From Alkalimonas collagenimarina (GTDB lineage: Bacteria > Pseudomonadota > Gammaproteobacteria > Enterobacterales > Alteromonadaceae), in NCBI RefSeq assembly GCF_030717845.1, contig NZ_JAUZVZ010000009.1, forward strand, positions 1-64,000: a stretch of DNA of 64,000 nt, written 5' to 3'. Positions 37,563 to 46,329 of the stretch are shown piece after piece. Position numbers and translations under genes: made by a program. How positions within the stretch are numbered: position 1 is the first letter of the stretch; every line of letters starts with the position of its first letter. Below the pieces are notes generated by a model, which did not search any database, was not told the origin of the DNA, and saw only the letters and a list, made by a program, of their open reading frames with translations.

Positions 37563-39595
37563 ACTGGGGTTTCCAGCAGTTCTCGCAGCTGAGGATTGAG
37601 TGATTGATCTTGTTGCCACAGCTCGATGCTGCCTAGTTGCAAGGCATTTAAAATATCCTGACGAATATTTTCTGTCATCCATTCACAGGGTTGTGGTTCC
37701 AAAACCTTTAATTGCAGGTAAATATGCTCATCAGATGGATTAATCTGTTCGGCCAGATACCAGCTTAACCACACGGCTTCGCGCAATGCTTGAATGTGTT
37801 GTTTTTGCCAACCGTTACCCAGCAATTCCTGTAAAGGCAAGATCAGTGTTTGCAACTGGGGTTGTGGCTTCAATAGCACCCGTTGCTGTGCCAGTTGACA
37901 CAGCACTTTGCTTTGTAACGAGGCCAGCTCATTCGGTTCGCACCTGAGTCCAAGCCAAAGTACATCACTGTGGATAGCGAGTTGAACAATCTGTGGCAAC
38001 TTCAAACTGTGGAGTAAACTAATCAACACTCGCCGCAACTGGATTTCACCGTGCTGTTGTTTGTAATATTGGCATCCACGCAGGGTGACAGCCATGAGAT
38101 ACAGTGGCTTTTTGTGGCGCTGTTCAGCAACAAGTTTGTCACTGAACTGGATCCATTGCCGAGAAAAAATCATTTGTGATGGCAGGATTGGTCGAGCTCG
38201 AAGTTTGAGTAAAGCCCAAGCTAAACCAAGGGTCAGCACCACGCTGAGTAGGGTCAACCACTGCAGTGGCGAGTCAGCGAATGAATCGGTTGCATCCAGT
38301 GTTGTTGTTTCACTTTGCTGGTGCGGTTGCGTCATCTGTAAGTAGTCCAACTTAAGGTTATGTTGCTCACGCAAGTCATCAAAGCGAAGTTTTAGTACTT
38401 GTTGGCTGAAATCATAAGCGCTGACCCAATCCTCCTGCCAGGAGGCTAGTTCGGCAGCGAGTTCGGCATAACGGTAACGGAGAAAAAGAAATTGGTTACT
38501 ATCATCTATATCGATATGTATCCGGGCGAATATAGACTGAGCTAATTCGTGCTGTTGCTGAGCATGATACAGCTCGGCCATAGCCAATAAAACCTGACTT
38601 TGCATTGGATGACTATTGATTTGTGAAAACATACTGTGCGATTGCTCAAAATGGTAGGCTGCAGCCGCCATATTTTGTTGCGATAGGTGCCACTGACCCA
38701 GATAAAAAGTGGCCTCAGCAATGCTATACACGTCATCGACTTGATGACCAAGGATCAAAGCCTGCTGAATAGAGTCATAAGTATTCTCATTGGTTAGGTT
38801 TTGTTGCAGCTCAATATTCGCAATTTTTAACAAAACATTGACATAAGCGCGCTGTTGAGATGTGTAGTCCAAACCATCTTTAGCCAAAGTAAAATGATGC
38901 AAAGCCAGCTCATACAATCCCATTTTTTGGTAACCGAGGCCAAATCGCATATCAATCAAAGGGAAGGCATGTTCCGCTTTTAGTTCGGTAGCAAGACGCT
39001 TAGCATGGCTGAAATGACTAAATGCATCATTGATTTTATCCATTTGCAGGTGTAAACGGCCTAACAAATAATGAGCATTTAATTTCTGTGCAGGGTGCTG
39101 AGCAAGCTCAAGACTTTTATGGGCATACTGTACAGCTTGAGCGTAATCGCCATCCTGATTAAAAGCCTGCGCTAAACTCTCATAGACTTCTGCACGCTCC
39201 AGCTGACTCTCATTTTGAGGGAGTTTATCCAGCCAGTTTTCCGCGGTCAGTAGCGCTTCAATGCCCAGTTGCGTGTTGCGATAAAGACGGCCAACGATTT
39301 CTGCTTTAGTGCGATACAGCTGCGTTTGATACATCGGTTTATCGTCGAGCAAACGTGCAAGTTGAATAGCCTTTTCGATGCTATCAAGCGCGCTTTCTTT
39401 CTGATTTAATTGCAGGTACGCATAACTGACCTCCAACCAATGCAGACTGGAGTGCTGCTCCGGGCGCTGCAAAGCAGCCTCCAGAAACTGCTCTGGATTT
39501 TGTTGGATCAGTTGACGTCGAAGTTCTGGTTCTGCTAGTAGCGAAAAGCTAAGACAAGTCAGGACAAGATAAATACAGGCCAAGAATATTCTCAT
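37544..39595 (-). CDS. TPR-repeat membrane protein with degenerate GGDEF-like domain
   Basis: A 683-residue protein: signal peptide or signal anchor (1-21), about ten TPR-like helical repeats in the periplasm (30-420, e.g. GDYAQAVQYAHKSLELA), a membrane helix near 443-463 and a C-terminal cytoplasmic domain. The cytoplasmic part has the spacing of a GGDEF domain (LYLMAVTLRGCQYYKQQHG ... LRRVLISLLHSL ... IHSDVLWLGL) but the GGDEF signature is replaced and metal ligands are missing, so it cannot be a cyclase. TPR-TM-GGDEF proteins are common in Alteromonadales; this looks like a decayed or non-enzymatic version (inference). Confidence 0.7.
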   Translation of the reverse strand: MRIFLACIYLVLTCLSFSLLAEPELRRQLIQQNPEQFLEAALQRPEQHSSLHWLEVSYAYLQLNQKESALDSIEKAIQLARLLDDKPMYQTQLYRTKAEIVGRLYRNTQLGIEALLTAENWLDKLPQNESQLERAEVYESLAQAFNQDGDYAQAVQYAHKSLELAQHPAQKLNAHYLLGRLHLQMDKINDAFSHFSHAKRLATELKAEHAFPLIDMRFGLGYQKMGLYELALHHFTLAKDGLDYTSQQRAYVNVLLKIANIELQQNLTNENTYDSIQQALILGHQVDDVYSIAEATFYLGQWHLSQQNMAAAAYHFEQSHSMFSQINSHPMQSQVLLAMAELYHAQQQHELAQSIFARIHIDIDDSNQFLFLRYRYAELAAELASWQEDWVSAYDFSQQVLKLRFDDLREQHNLKLDYLQMTQPHQQSETTTLDATDSFADSPLQWLTLLSVVLTLGLAWALLKLRARPILPSQMIFSRQWIQFSDKLVAEQRHKKPLYLMAVTLRGCQYYKQQHGEIQLRRVLISLLHSLKLPQIVQLAIHSDVLWLGLRCEPNELASLQSKVLCQLAQQRVLLKPQPQLQTLILPLQELLGNGWQKQHIQALREAVWLSWYLAEQINPSDEHIYLQLKVLEPQPCEWMTENIRQDILNALQLGSIELWQQDQSLNPQLRELLETPVQGPEE

Positions 39596-39701
39596 GATGG
39601 CGTCATGCTTGTTTCGTAAATCAAATACAGTTGACTGCTATTCTGCGCGACTTTATTCACGCTGTACAGTGTTATGCCCATACGAACCTTGCATCTTGAG
39701 A

Positions 39702-40649
39702 TCACGCAGGTACATGCCTGAGTAACCATTGCTTTAAGTCATTAGCCACTTGCTGCACTAATCGATTGCGGGCTTCTGTCGTCGCCCACGCAACATGGGG
39801 GCTTAGAAGCAGACGCGGGTGTGAGGTAAGCAGCGCTGTATGGTTTGGCGGTGGTGGCTCGGTATCCAGCACATCCAAAGCGGCTGCATACAAGGTCTCG
39901 TCCATCAAAGCGCTCAACACGGCCTGCGTATCCACTAAAGCACCTCTGGCCGTATTAATGAGGATAGCTGTATTTTTCATCATGGCCAGTTGTTTGCGCC
40001 CAATCAGGTGATGATTATCATCGGTCAATGGGCAGTGTAAAGAAATGACATCAGCGCTTGCTAGTGCCTGTTCAAAAGGAACCCGGCCAGAGCGGCAGCT
40101 TGCCTTGGGTCGCTCGGCCACAATGACCTGCATGCCAAAAGCTCTGGCTAGCTGTGCAGTCGCCTGACCTAAAGTACCATGACCGATGATACAGAGCGTT
40201 TTTCCTGCCAGCTCAATCATCGGGTAGTCCAGCAAACAAAAATGTGAGCTTTTGCTCCAGCGGCCTTGTTGGATGGCTTGCTGGTAAGCCAGACATTGAT
40301 TGGTCAGTTGCAGCAGTAAAGCAAACACATGCTGAGCCACCGATGCGGTGGCGTAGTGTTCAGCGTTCTGTACTTTAATACCAGCCTGCTGCGCTGCGAC
40401 CAGATCAATGTTATTCAACCCGGTTGCCGTCACAGCGATGTACTTCAATTGTGGCAACTGCTGTAGGGTGTCGGCGTTAAGTTCGGTTTTGTTGACAATA
40501 GCAATGGTGGCGTTCTGCAAGCGCTCCACAATCTGTTCCAGCCTGGTTTCTGGGAAGAGCTCAAGTTCCACCTGCAACTGATGCAGTGGGTTAAGGTCGG
40601 CATTGCCAACGGAGCCTGCATCCAAAAAAACAGCCTGAGGTCTGGTCAT
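39702..40649 (-). CDS. D-isomer-specific 2-hydroxyacid dehydrogenase
   Basis: A 315-residue NAD-dependent dehydrogenase of the glycerate/hydroxypyruvate reductase group. The Rossmann motif GHGTLGQ is at 156-162 and the catalytic residues are R235 (NTARG), E264 (DVLDTEP) and H285 (SPHVAWA). The substrate is most likely hydroxypyruvate/glycerate or a related 2-keto acid; it cannot be fixed from sequence. Divergent from the diguanylate cyclase gene. Confidence 0.88.
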   Translation of the reverse strand: MTRPQAVFLDAGSVGNADLNPLHQLQVELELFPETRLEQIVERLQNATIAIVNKTELNADTLQQLPQLKYIAVTATGLNNIDLVAAQQAGIKVQNAEHYATASVAQHVFALLLQLTNQCLAYQQAIQQGRWSKSSHFCLLDYPMIELAGKTLCIIGHGTLGQATAQLARAFGMQVIVAERPKASCRSGRVPFEQALASADVISLHCPLTDDNHHLIGRKQLAMMKNTAILINTARGALVDTQAVLSALMDETLYAAALDVLDTEPPPPNHTALLTSHPRLLLSPHVAWATTEARNRLVQQVANDLKQWLLRHVPA

Positions 40650-40760
40650 GATAACTCCAAAAAAGGGTGGTGAAGATGCTGTTGATCCTACCTGCTCTTC
40701 AGAACGTAAGCTATGTTTGAAGGAGCGAGTGAAGCGCTATCCTGACAGAGGCAGGCAATT

Positions 40761-41672
40761 ATGCACAAGGTCTTGGTCGATTTTCTGTATTCCAGTGGTG
40801 ACGGGTACGGCATTTTTAATACAGATGATCAATTGGTGTATGCCAATCCTGCTCTTGGAGATATTTTTTCTATTCCAATTGAGCAGCTGGTCGGCATGGG
40901 CTTCGATGCCATTATTCGTTATTGCCATCAGCAGCACAAGGGACTGAAAATTGAAACGGATGATCTGGAAAACTGGTTGCTGTATGCTGCGCAACGCAGG
41001 CGAAGCGTGCCTTTTCGTATTTTTGAAGCCGATACCATGGATGGACGTTGGTTCCTGATGTCTGAGCAATGCAATGCCGAGGGTGCTATTTTATTGCACG
41101 CCAAAGAAATTACCGTGCAAAAGCAATTGCAGCAAGCTTTGCAAGTGGCTGAGCAACAGCTACGGCATCTCGCTAATACCGACGAATTAACTAAAATAGC
41201 CAACCGCCGCTCTTTTACTGAACAAGCAGAGCGGGTGCTATTGCATCAAGATAGAACCGATGCTACCTGCAGTATGTTGATGCTGGATATCGATCACTTC
41301 AAGCAACTTAATGATGAGCATGGCCATCTGGCTGGTGATTTGGCATTGCAATTTCTCACCCGGCAAATAAAGCAACACTTACGTGAGTACGACTTATTTG
41401 CTCGTTACGGTGGAGAAGAGTTTGTAGTATTGCTCACCGATATTCCTGCTGAAGAAGCCTTGCAAGTAGCGGAACGGATCCATCGACAACTGGCTGAAAA
41501 CCCCTTTCAGTTTAAAGCGCACAAGATGGCCATTGAAGTGTCAATTGGTGTTGCTGAGCACAAGCAAAGTGAAAGCCTGGCCGTTTTGTTGCAGCGATCA
41601 GATCAGGCACTGTATCAAGCCAAGGCGCAGGGCCGAAATTGCAGTGTTGTGGCTAAGCCAATCGTTGTATAA
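40761..41672 (+). CDS. PAS-GGDEF diguanylate cyclase
   Basis: A 303-residue soluble protein with an N-terminal PAS-like sensor (about 5-120), a short coiled coil and a GGDEF domain. The active-site signature GGEEF is intact at 217-221 and the product-inhibition I-site RxxD is present at 208-211, so it should make c-di-GMP and be feedback controlled. No membrane helices. A GAGGCAGG-like ribosome-binding site precedes the ATG. DUF2798 follows after 27 bases. Confidence 0.9.
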   Translation: MHKVLVDFLYSSGDGYGIFNTDDQLVYANPALGDIFSIPIEQLVGMGFDAIIRYCHQQHKGLKIETDDLENWLLYAAQRRRSVPFRIFEADTMDGRWFLMSEQCNAEGAILLHAKEITVQKQLQQALQVAEQQLRHLANTDELTKIANRRSFTEQAERVLLHQDRTDATCSMLMLDIDHFKQLNDEHGHLAGDLALQFLTRQIKQHLREYDLFARYGGEEFVVLLTDIPAEEALQVAERIHRQLAENPFQFKAHKMAIEVSIGVAEHKQSESLAVLLQRSDQALYQAKAQGRNCSVVAKPIVV

Positions 41673-41699
41673 TGCAGTTTTCTCAGTGACGAGTTCATA

Positions 41700-41927
41700 A
41701 TGTTTCCAGCAAAACTGCAACCCTTAGTATTCGCCTTTATTATGTCCGGCTTTATGGCCTTTTTGATGTCCGGTATCTTAACACTACTCAATCTGGGTTG
41801 GTTTAGTGGTTTTCTGTCAGCATGGTTGCAGGCTTATGTGGTGGCGCACGCTTGCGCCTTTCCATTGGTGCTGGTGTTTGCCCCTTTGAGTCGTAAACTG
41901 ACGACTAAACTGGTGAAAACGAACTAG
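41700..41927 (+). CDS. DUF2798-family small membrane protein
   Basis: A 75-residue protein with two membrane helices (about 8-30 and 38-62) and a basic C-terminus. The pattern PLVFAFIMSGFMAFLMSGILT ... FPLVLVFAPLSRKL fits DUF2798. Possibly co-transcribed with the diguanylate cyclase. Function unknown. Confidence 0.75.
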   Translation: MFPAKLQPLVFAFIMSGFMAFLMSGILTLLNLGWFSGFLSAWLQAYVVAHACAFPLVLVFAPLSRKLTTKLVKTN

Positions 41928-41948
41928 CTTTTAGCAAGTCATCAACCA

Positions 41949-42374
41949 CTAGCGCTCGACAACCTCTGAATACATTGGTGCCAGCAGAGCCAACAGCCGG
42001 TTTTGTGCCGAGTAGGGTATATCACGTTGTTGCATCACCGTGATTAAATGATTGACCAGCCGGTCAAAGTCACGAGTGGTCAGGTTCAACCCAGTATGGC
42101 TTTCTTCCATGGTCGCGCCTGAATATACACAGGGCCCACCAGATAACTCACAGAGTTGCTCGGCCAGTAAATCACGAAAGCGTGGAATATCAGTATCGCG
42201 GAAGTGATTGACAATCAGCGGGTCGTGCTCAATCTGATGCAGTAAGCCGTCAGTAATCGCAGCAATACCTGATTCGCCTCCCAGCTGTTGATACAGCGAA
42301 GGGGTAGGTTGACTGCTGCAAGCCAGTAAGCCAGAGCCACAGAACAGCAACACCATAAGTTTCCAAAGTTTCAT
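41949..42374 (-). CDS. lipoprotein group 1 truncated haemoglobin
   Basis: A 141-residue protein: lipoprotein signal with lipobox LLAC (C19), then a truncated globin starting SLYQQLGGESGI. The proximal haem-ligand histidine is H93 in EESHTGLNLT, the group 1 signature, and the final helices follow. A pair of cysteines (C75, C82) flanks SGG. The lipid anchor places this globin in the periplasm or outer membrane, unusual for a haemoglobin. Its start overlaps the DUF3034 stop as TGATG. Last gene of the four-gene unit; role likely O2, NO or redox related (inference). Confidence 0.87.
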   Translation of the reverse strand: MKLWKLMVLLFCGSGLLACSSQPTPSLYQQLGGESGIAAITDGLLHQIEHDPLIVNHFRDTDIPRFRDLLAEQLCELSGGPCVYSGATMEESHTGLNLTTRDFDRLVNHLITVMQQRDIPYSAQNRLLALLAPMYSEVVER

Positions 42375-43198
42375 CACCAACTTCCTTCTAATGAGAGGTA
42401 CCAACCTTGTTGCGAACTCAACCCAGCGATGCTGCCTAGATCGGTATAGGCGGCGGTCACCGACAAGTTTCGATTGATAAACCAAGCAACAAAAATATCT
42501 CGCCAATGCTGTTCATCGGCAAAAGCCAGTTGGTTGGGTTTTTGTTTAAACTCCACGCCAACCGCCAGGTGATGAGTCAGCAGTAAAGCGGCGGAGCTTT
42601 CGAACATCAACTTGTAGCCATTGCTGTCATCGCTACCAAAACCGAGTAAACCGGTTTGATTGGCCTTTGTCGCTCTTACGGTGGCATTGAGTAACAGGTT
42701 GCGGCCGGCTATGGCATCCAACCAGACTTTACTGGCTGCCAGATACAGATCGACGCCATCGCGTGAGCGTGCGCCGACGGCTGCAGGTAAATCAAAATCA
42801 AGGTGACGTTTGTACTGGGCACCAATACTGATCTGTGGCATGGCAGTATACAGTAGCTCGCCAGTCAGGCGGTATTTCACACCCACAATGTCTTGCCGAA
42901 GTTGGCCACCGATGGTGTCTAACTTGAATTGCTGACGGGCATAAGAAAGCTCCCAACGATTGTTGAGGCCAACACCTACACCAGCGGAGTTCAGGGTGAA
43001 GTCATCGACACTGACCCGGCTGATAAAGCTATTGGCCGACCATTCGTCGGTACTATGGTAGCCATTGATCACGGCCCAGGGCACAATACCACCACCAGCA
43101 CTGCCTTCTATGCTGGTGACGCCACCAGTGCCGATAACACGGCTGTTGGCCAATACGGCACTACTGCTAAACAGCAGAAGTAAAAGTAGAAACTTCAT
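42374..43198 (-). CDS. DUF3034-family outer-membrane-like protein
   Basis: A 274-residue protein with a signal peptide (cleaved after VLA near 17) and an amphipathic beta-strand pattern ending in an aromatic residue (LEGSW), consistent with a small outer-membrane barrel. The N-terminal motif GTGGVTSIEGSAGGGIVPWA marks the DUF3034 family. It lies two bases after the GGDEF-EAL gene and overlaps the globin gene by one base, so the unit is tightly coupled. Function unknown. Confidence 0.75.
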   Translation of the reverse strand: MKFLLLLLLFSSSAVLANSRVIGTGGVTSIEGSAGGGIVPWAVINGYHSTDEWSANSFISRVSVDDFTLNSAGVGVGLNNRWELSYARQQFKLDTIGGQLRQDIVGVKYRLTGELLYTAMPQISIGAQYKRHLDFDLPAAVGARSRDGVDLYLAASKVWLDAIAGRNLLLNATVRATKANQTGLLGFGSDDSNGYKLMFESSAALLLTHHLAVGVEFKQKPNQLAFADEQHWRDIFVAWFINRNLSVTAAYTDLGSIAGLSSQQGWYLSLEGSW

Positions 43199-43200
43199 GA

Positions 43201-45561
43201 TTAAGACTCCATCACTTGAAATTTTTCATGCTGCTGCGGAAATGCCCCCAGCCACTCGATAAACAAGTCTGCTGACAATGGTTTAGAAAAATAGTAGCCC
43301 TGAACGGTATCACAACCAAATTGTTGTAAACAGCGAAGCCCTGCCTGGTTTTCAAGCCCCTCTGCAGTGACTTTAAATTGCAGACCATGGGCTAACTCAG
43401 TGGCTGCTTTGACAATCAATGCATCTTTGGCATTGTGTTCGATATCCCGGATAAAAGCCCGGTCAATTTTCACTTCATGCACAGGCAATTGCTTTAGGTA
43501 AGCGAGCGAAGAATGCCCGGTACCAAAGTCATCGATGGCCAGCTCAATGCCTAAATCACTCAGCTGTTGCAAAATCGCAATAACGCGAGTCGGGTCTTGC
43601 ATCACAGCCCCTTCAGTCACCTCTAAACCGATGGCATTGGCTGGGACCTGATAGTGAAGCAATAACTGCTCGATGCGTCTGGGCAAGCTGGTGTCTGTCA
43701 GATCAAAGGGCGATAAATTGATGGCCAGTCGAAGCGGTCGATGTGAAGCCCACTCGGCCGCTTGGGCAATGACACGATCCAGCATCCAGTTGGTGATCAG
43801 GTGGATATGACCGGAGTGCTCTGCCAGAGCAATAAATTCATCCGGTGGAATAAAACCAAGCTCCGGGTGATGCCAGCGGATCAGGGCTTCCGCAGCGTGA
43901 CAACTTTGTGTTTCTAACGACACTTTAGGCTGATAACAAATACTAAGTTGATTGTGTTGCAACGCTGCTGGCAATTGCTGGATGATAGTCATTTCGCGAA
44001 AGTGACTCTCATCCTGACCCGACTGATAGCTGGCAATGCCATCAACTGCTTGCTTGGCATGAGCGCTGGCAATATCGACCCGACGAAATAAGGTATTCAC
44101 CGGAAGTGGATGTTGTTGAAAAGCCTGAAAGGCGTAATAACCAATACTCAGTCTTAAGGTGATACTGGTCTGTTGGAGTGCGTAAGGTGCGGTCAGGCTG
44201 GCTAAGGCGGTGATCATGCAGTTAGGTTGCTCCGGCCATACCAGCAAGAATTCATCACTGCCTAATCGTGCTGTCAGTTCTGGTTTCGGCTTCAGCTGCT
44301 GCAAGCGGTTGGCAAGTTGTTGCAATAAAGCATCACCGGTGTCGAAACCAAAGGCATCGTTGATATGACGAAACTGGCGAATATTCAGCAAAATCAACAG
44401 GCCTGAGTGCTGCTGAGCAAATTCGGCGACCTGACGTTCCGCCGCCCGGCGGTTGTATAAATCCGTAAGCTCATCATGTTCGGCATTGTAAATCAGGCTC
44501 TGCTCGCGCTCAGATAAGCTTTGTTGCATTTGACTCAAGGTGTTGCTGAGCACACCGACCTCCCCATAGGCTTGCGGCAGACTCTCGGGGTTTTGGCCTT
44601 TGCCTAATTCTGTGGCAAAACGAGTCAATCGTTGCAAGGGCCTTGTAATACTGCGTGCCATCCAAAAAGCAACGAATAAAGCCAATAGTAAAGCCACACC
44701 AAAAATAAGCAGTAGTTGTTCGCGCATGTGCTGGTAACTTTGCTGCCAGCGGCTATTCGGCAGATGCAACAAGGCCCATAACTGTGCGCTGCCATCTTGC
44801 AGATCATTGGCACCTAGCGGGCGAGTCATGGACAGATAACTTGCATCATCACTACTGACCGGTTCGGTTTGAGCGGGAGCATACTGCTCAGCAGCGAGCT
44901 GTATTTGTGGTTTGCTTTGTGGCGAGAGTGTGGAGCTAAGCCACTCGATATCCGCAGGCTTAGCCAGGTGTTGCTGCACCATCGTGAAACTAATATCCAG
45001 CCCGGTAATACGTTTCAGTTGCATAGCAAGCTCGGTATCCAGCATAAAACCCATGCCGACCCAAGCGATCACGGATGGCGCACGAACCGGCACCAACACC
45101 AATTGATAAGCCTGATCGCCAATCAGCTGAATGGTGCTGTGCGAACGAGCCGATTGCCATTGAGATTCAGATAAAATACCAGTTAAGCGACTTTTATCCA
45201 GCTCGGGTCGGGTACTGGTTATAAATTCACCTTGTGGGCTTAACAAGATCACCAGTTGAGCCTCAATACGACTGCCATGGTTTTCCAGTACTGACTGAAT
45301 AGTCGCGGATTCAGACGTCGCCACAGCGCGGCGAAAGCCAAAGTCCGCAGCCAGTACCTGCACCGATTGGCTTAACTGACTGGAGCGATCACTCAGCAGT
45401 TGTTCAAACACGTTGGTGGCAACACTGAGAACTTGCCGGGCTTGTTGCTGACTATCTTCTTTCATGGCTTGCAAGCTGGCCATGGCGGTAGCCAATGCCA
45501 TCAGGCTGAGCAACAGCGTGACGACAAGCAGCAGTCGACTGCGCAATGAAGAAAACATCAT
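43201..45561 (-). CDS. membrane GGDEF-EAL protein, predicted c-di-GMP phosphodiesterase
   Basis: A 786-residue inner-membrane protein: TM1 about 8-30, a periplasmic Cache-like sensor (about 31-280), TM2 about 283-301, HAMP, GGDEF (about 360-510) and EAL (about 525-775). The GGDEF signature reads GSDEF (434-438) with no I-site, so cyclase activity is doubtful. The EAL residues are intact: EAL (558-560), N615, E647/E650, DDFG (677-680), K698 and D700. The protein should therefore hydrolyse c-di-GMP in response to a periplasmic signal. It lies between the cupredoxin-like and DUF3034 genes (gaps of eight and two bases). Confidence 0.9.
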   Translation of the reverse strand: MMFSSLRSRLLLVVTLLLSLMALATAMASLQAMKEDSQQQARQVLSVATNVFEQLLSDRSSQLSQSVQVLAADFGFRRAVATSESATIQSVLENHGSRIEAQLVILLSPQGEFITSTRPELDKSRLTGILSESQWQSARSHSTIQLIGDQAYQLVLVPVRAPSVIAWVGMGFMLDTELAMQLKRITGLDISFTMVQQHLAKPADIEWLSSTLSPQSKPQIQLAAEQYAPAQTEPVSSDDASYLSMTRPLGANDLQDGSAQLWALLHLPNSRWQQSYQHMREQLLLIFGVALLLALFVAFWMARSITRPLQRLTRFATELGKGQNPESLPQAYGEVGVLSNTLSQMQQSLSEREQSLIYNAEHDELTDLYNRRAAERQVAEFAQQHSGLLILLNIRQFRHINDAFGFDTGDALLQQLANRLQQLKPKPELTARLGSDEFLLVWPEQPNCMITALASLTAPYALQQTSITLRLSIGYYAFQAFQQHPLPVNTLFRRVDIASAHAKQAVDGIASYQSGQDESHFREMTIIQQLPAALQHNQLSICYQPKVSLETQSCHAAEALIRWHHPELGFIPPDEFIALAEHSGHIHLITNWMLDRVIAQAAEWASHRPLRLAINLSPFDLTDTSLPRRIEQLLLHYQVPANAIGLEVTEGAVMQDPTRVIAILQQLSDLGIELAIDDFGTGHSSLAYLKQLPVHEVKIDRAFIRDIEHNAKDALIVKAATELAHGLQFKVTAEGLENQAGLRCLQQFGCDTVQGYYFSKPLSADLFIEWLGAFPQQHEKFQVMES

Positions 45562-45569
45562 GCCGGCCT

Positions 45570-46214
45570 TCAGCTGCCAAACCCTCGTTGAGGCGTGGGT
45601 TGTTTCGGCCGGTGTGTAACATCAACTCGGAAACTGCTAGCCTTATTGTGCTCTGTCAGGCGAAATTGTTTTGGCGGCAAGCTGTGTTGCTGAAATGGAT
45701 GCCAGATGGTCAGCTGATAGTCACCTGCAGGTAAATGTGTAAAATGCGCCTGCCCCTGCTCATCAGTGACAGCAACCAGAGGGCTCTCACTAACATATAC
45801 ATAAGCTTCCATGTAATCATGGATATTGCAGCCTAAGGCGACTATGCCCGCGGTATCAAACTCAATGGGTTCTTCTGGCCGGTCATGATACAACTGGATT
45901 TCGAACACCTTAGCAGCAGAAAACGAGTACACATGATGTCGGGTGCGATCAAAATTAGGGAAGTCAATCAAAGTACCCACCTGCACAGCGGACACAAAAG
46001 GTACGAAATTCAGACTTTGTTGTTTGATGGTTGCTTGTTGGGTTGAACCGGTATGTGATTGAGTGGTGTCCAGACTCACCAACTCGACCACAGCATCATC
46101 AAGTGGTTCACCATGCTGATCCATGATCGTGAATTGCCAAACCTCAGCAGTTGCATTCCACGCGGCTACACTGCAAAGTAAACATAGTGTGGTGAAAATG
46201 ATAGATAATGTCAT
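45570..46214 (-). CDS. periplasmic cupredoxin-like protein
   Basis: A 214-residue secreted protein, often annotated as 'methylamine utilization protein'. The start at 46214 follows GAGG at nine bases; a GTG 30 bases upstream has no such site. After the signal peptide comes a cupredoxin-like domain with candidate copper ligands H93/H94 (TRHHVYSF), C129, H132 and M135 (GCNIHDYM), and a C-terminal carboxypeptidase-regulatory-like beta domain (VAVTDEQGQAHFTHLPAGDY). No methylamine dehydrogenase genes are nearby, so that name is misleading. First gene of the unit with the EAL protein, DUF3034 and globin lipoprotein; copper or redox sensing is an inference. Confidence 0.78.
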   Translation of the reverse strand: MTLSIIFTTLCLLCSVAAWNATAEVWQFTIMDQHGEPLDDAVVELVSLDTTQSHTGSTQQATIKQQSLNFVPFVSAVQVGTLIDFPNFDRTRHHVYSFSAAKVFEIQLYHDRPEEPIEFDTAGIVALGCNIHDYMEAYVYVSESPLVAVTDEQGQAHFTHLPAGDYQLTIWHPFQQHSLPPKQFRLTEHNKASSFRVDVTHRPKQPTPQRGFGS

Positions 46215-46329
46215 AGCAAACAGCCTCAGATGACTTGATGACACAAAACATAGGTTTTTGTATCTGTACTAACCTTAGCAAGGTGTTGAGCCGGACTCAA
46301 ATACAATCGACCAGAAGCCAGGATTTGCG

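Noticed and set aside
45570-46214. Methylamine utilisation function
   Set aside because: Only a family label; no methylamine dehydrogenase or mau genes are present in the window.
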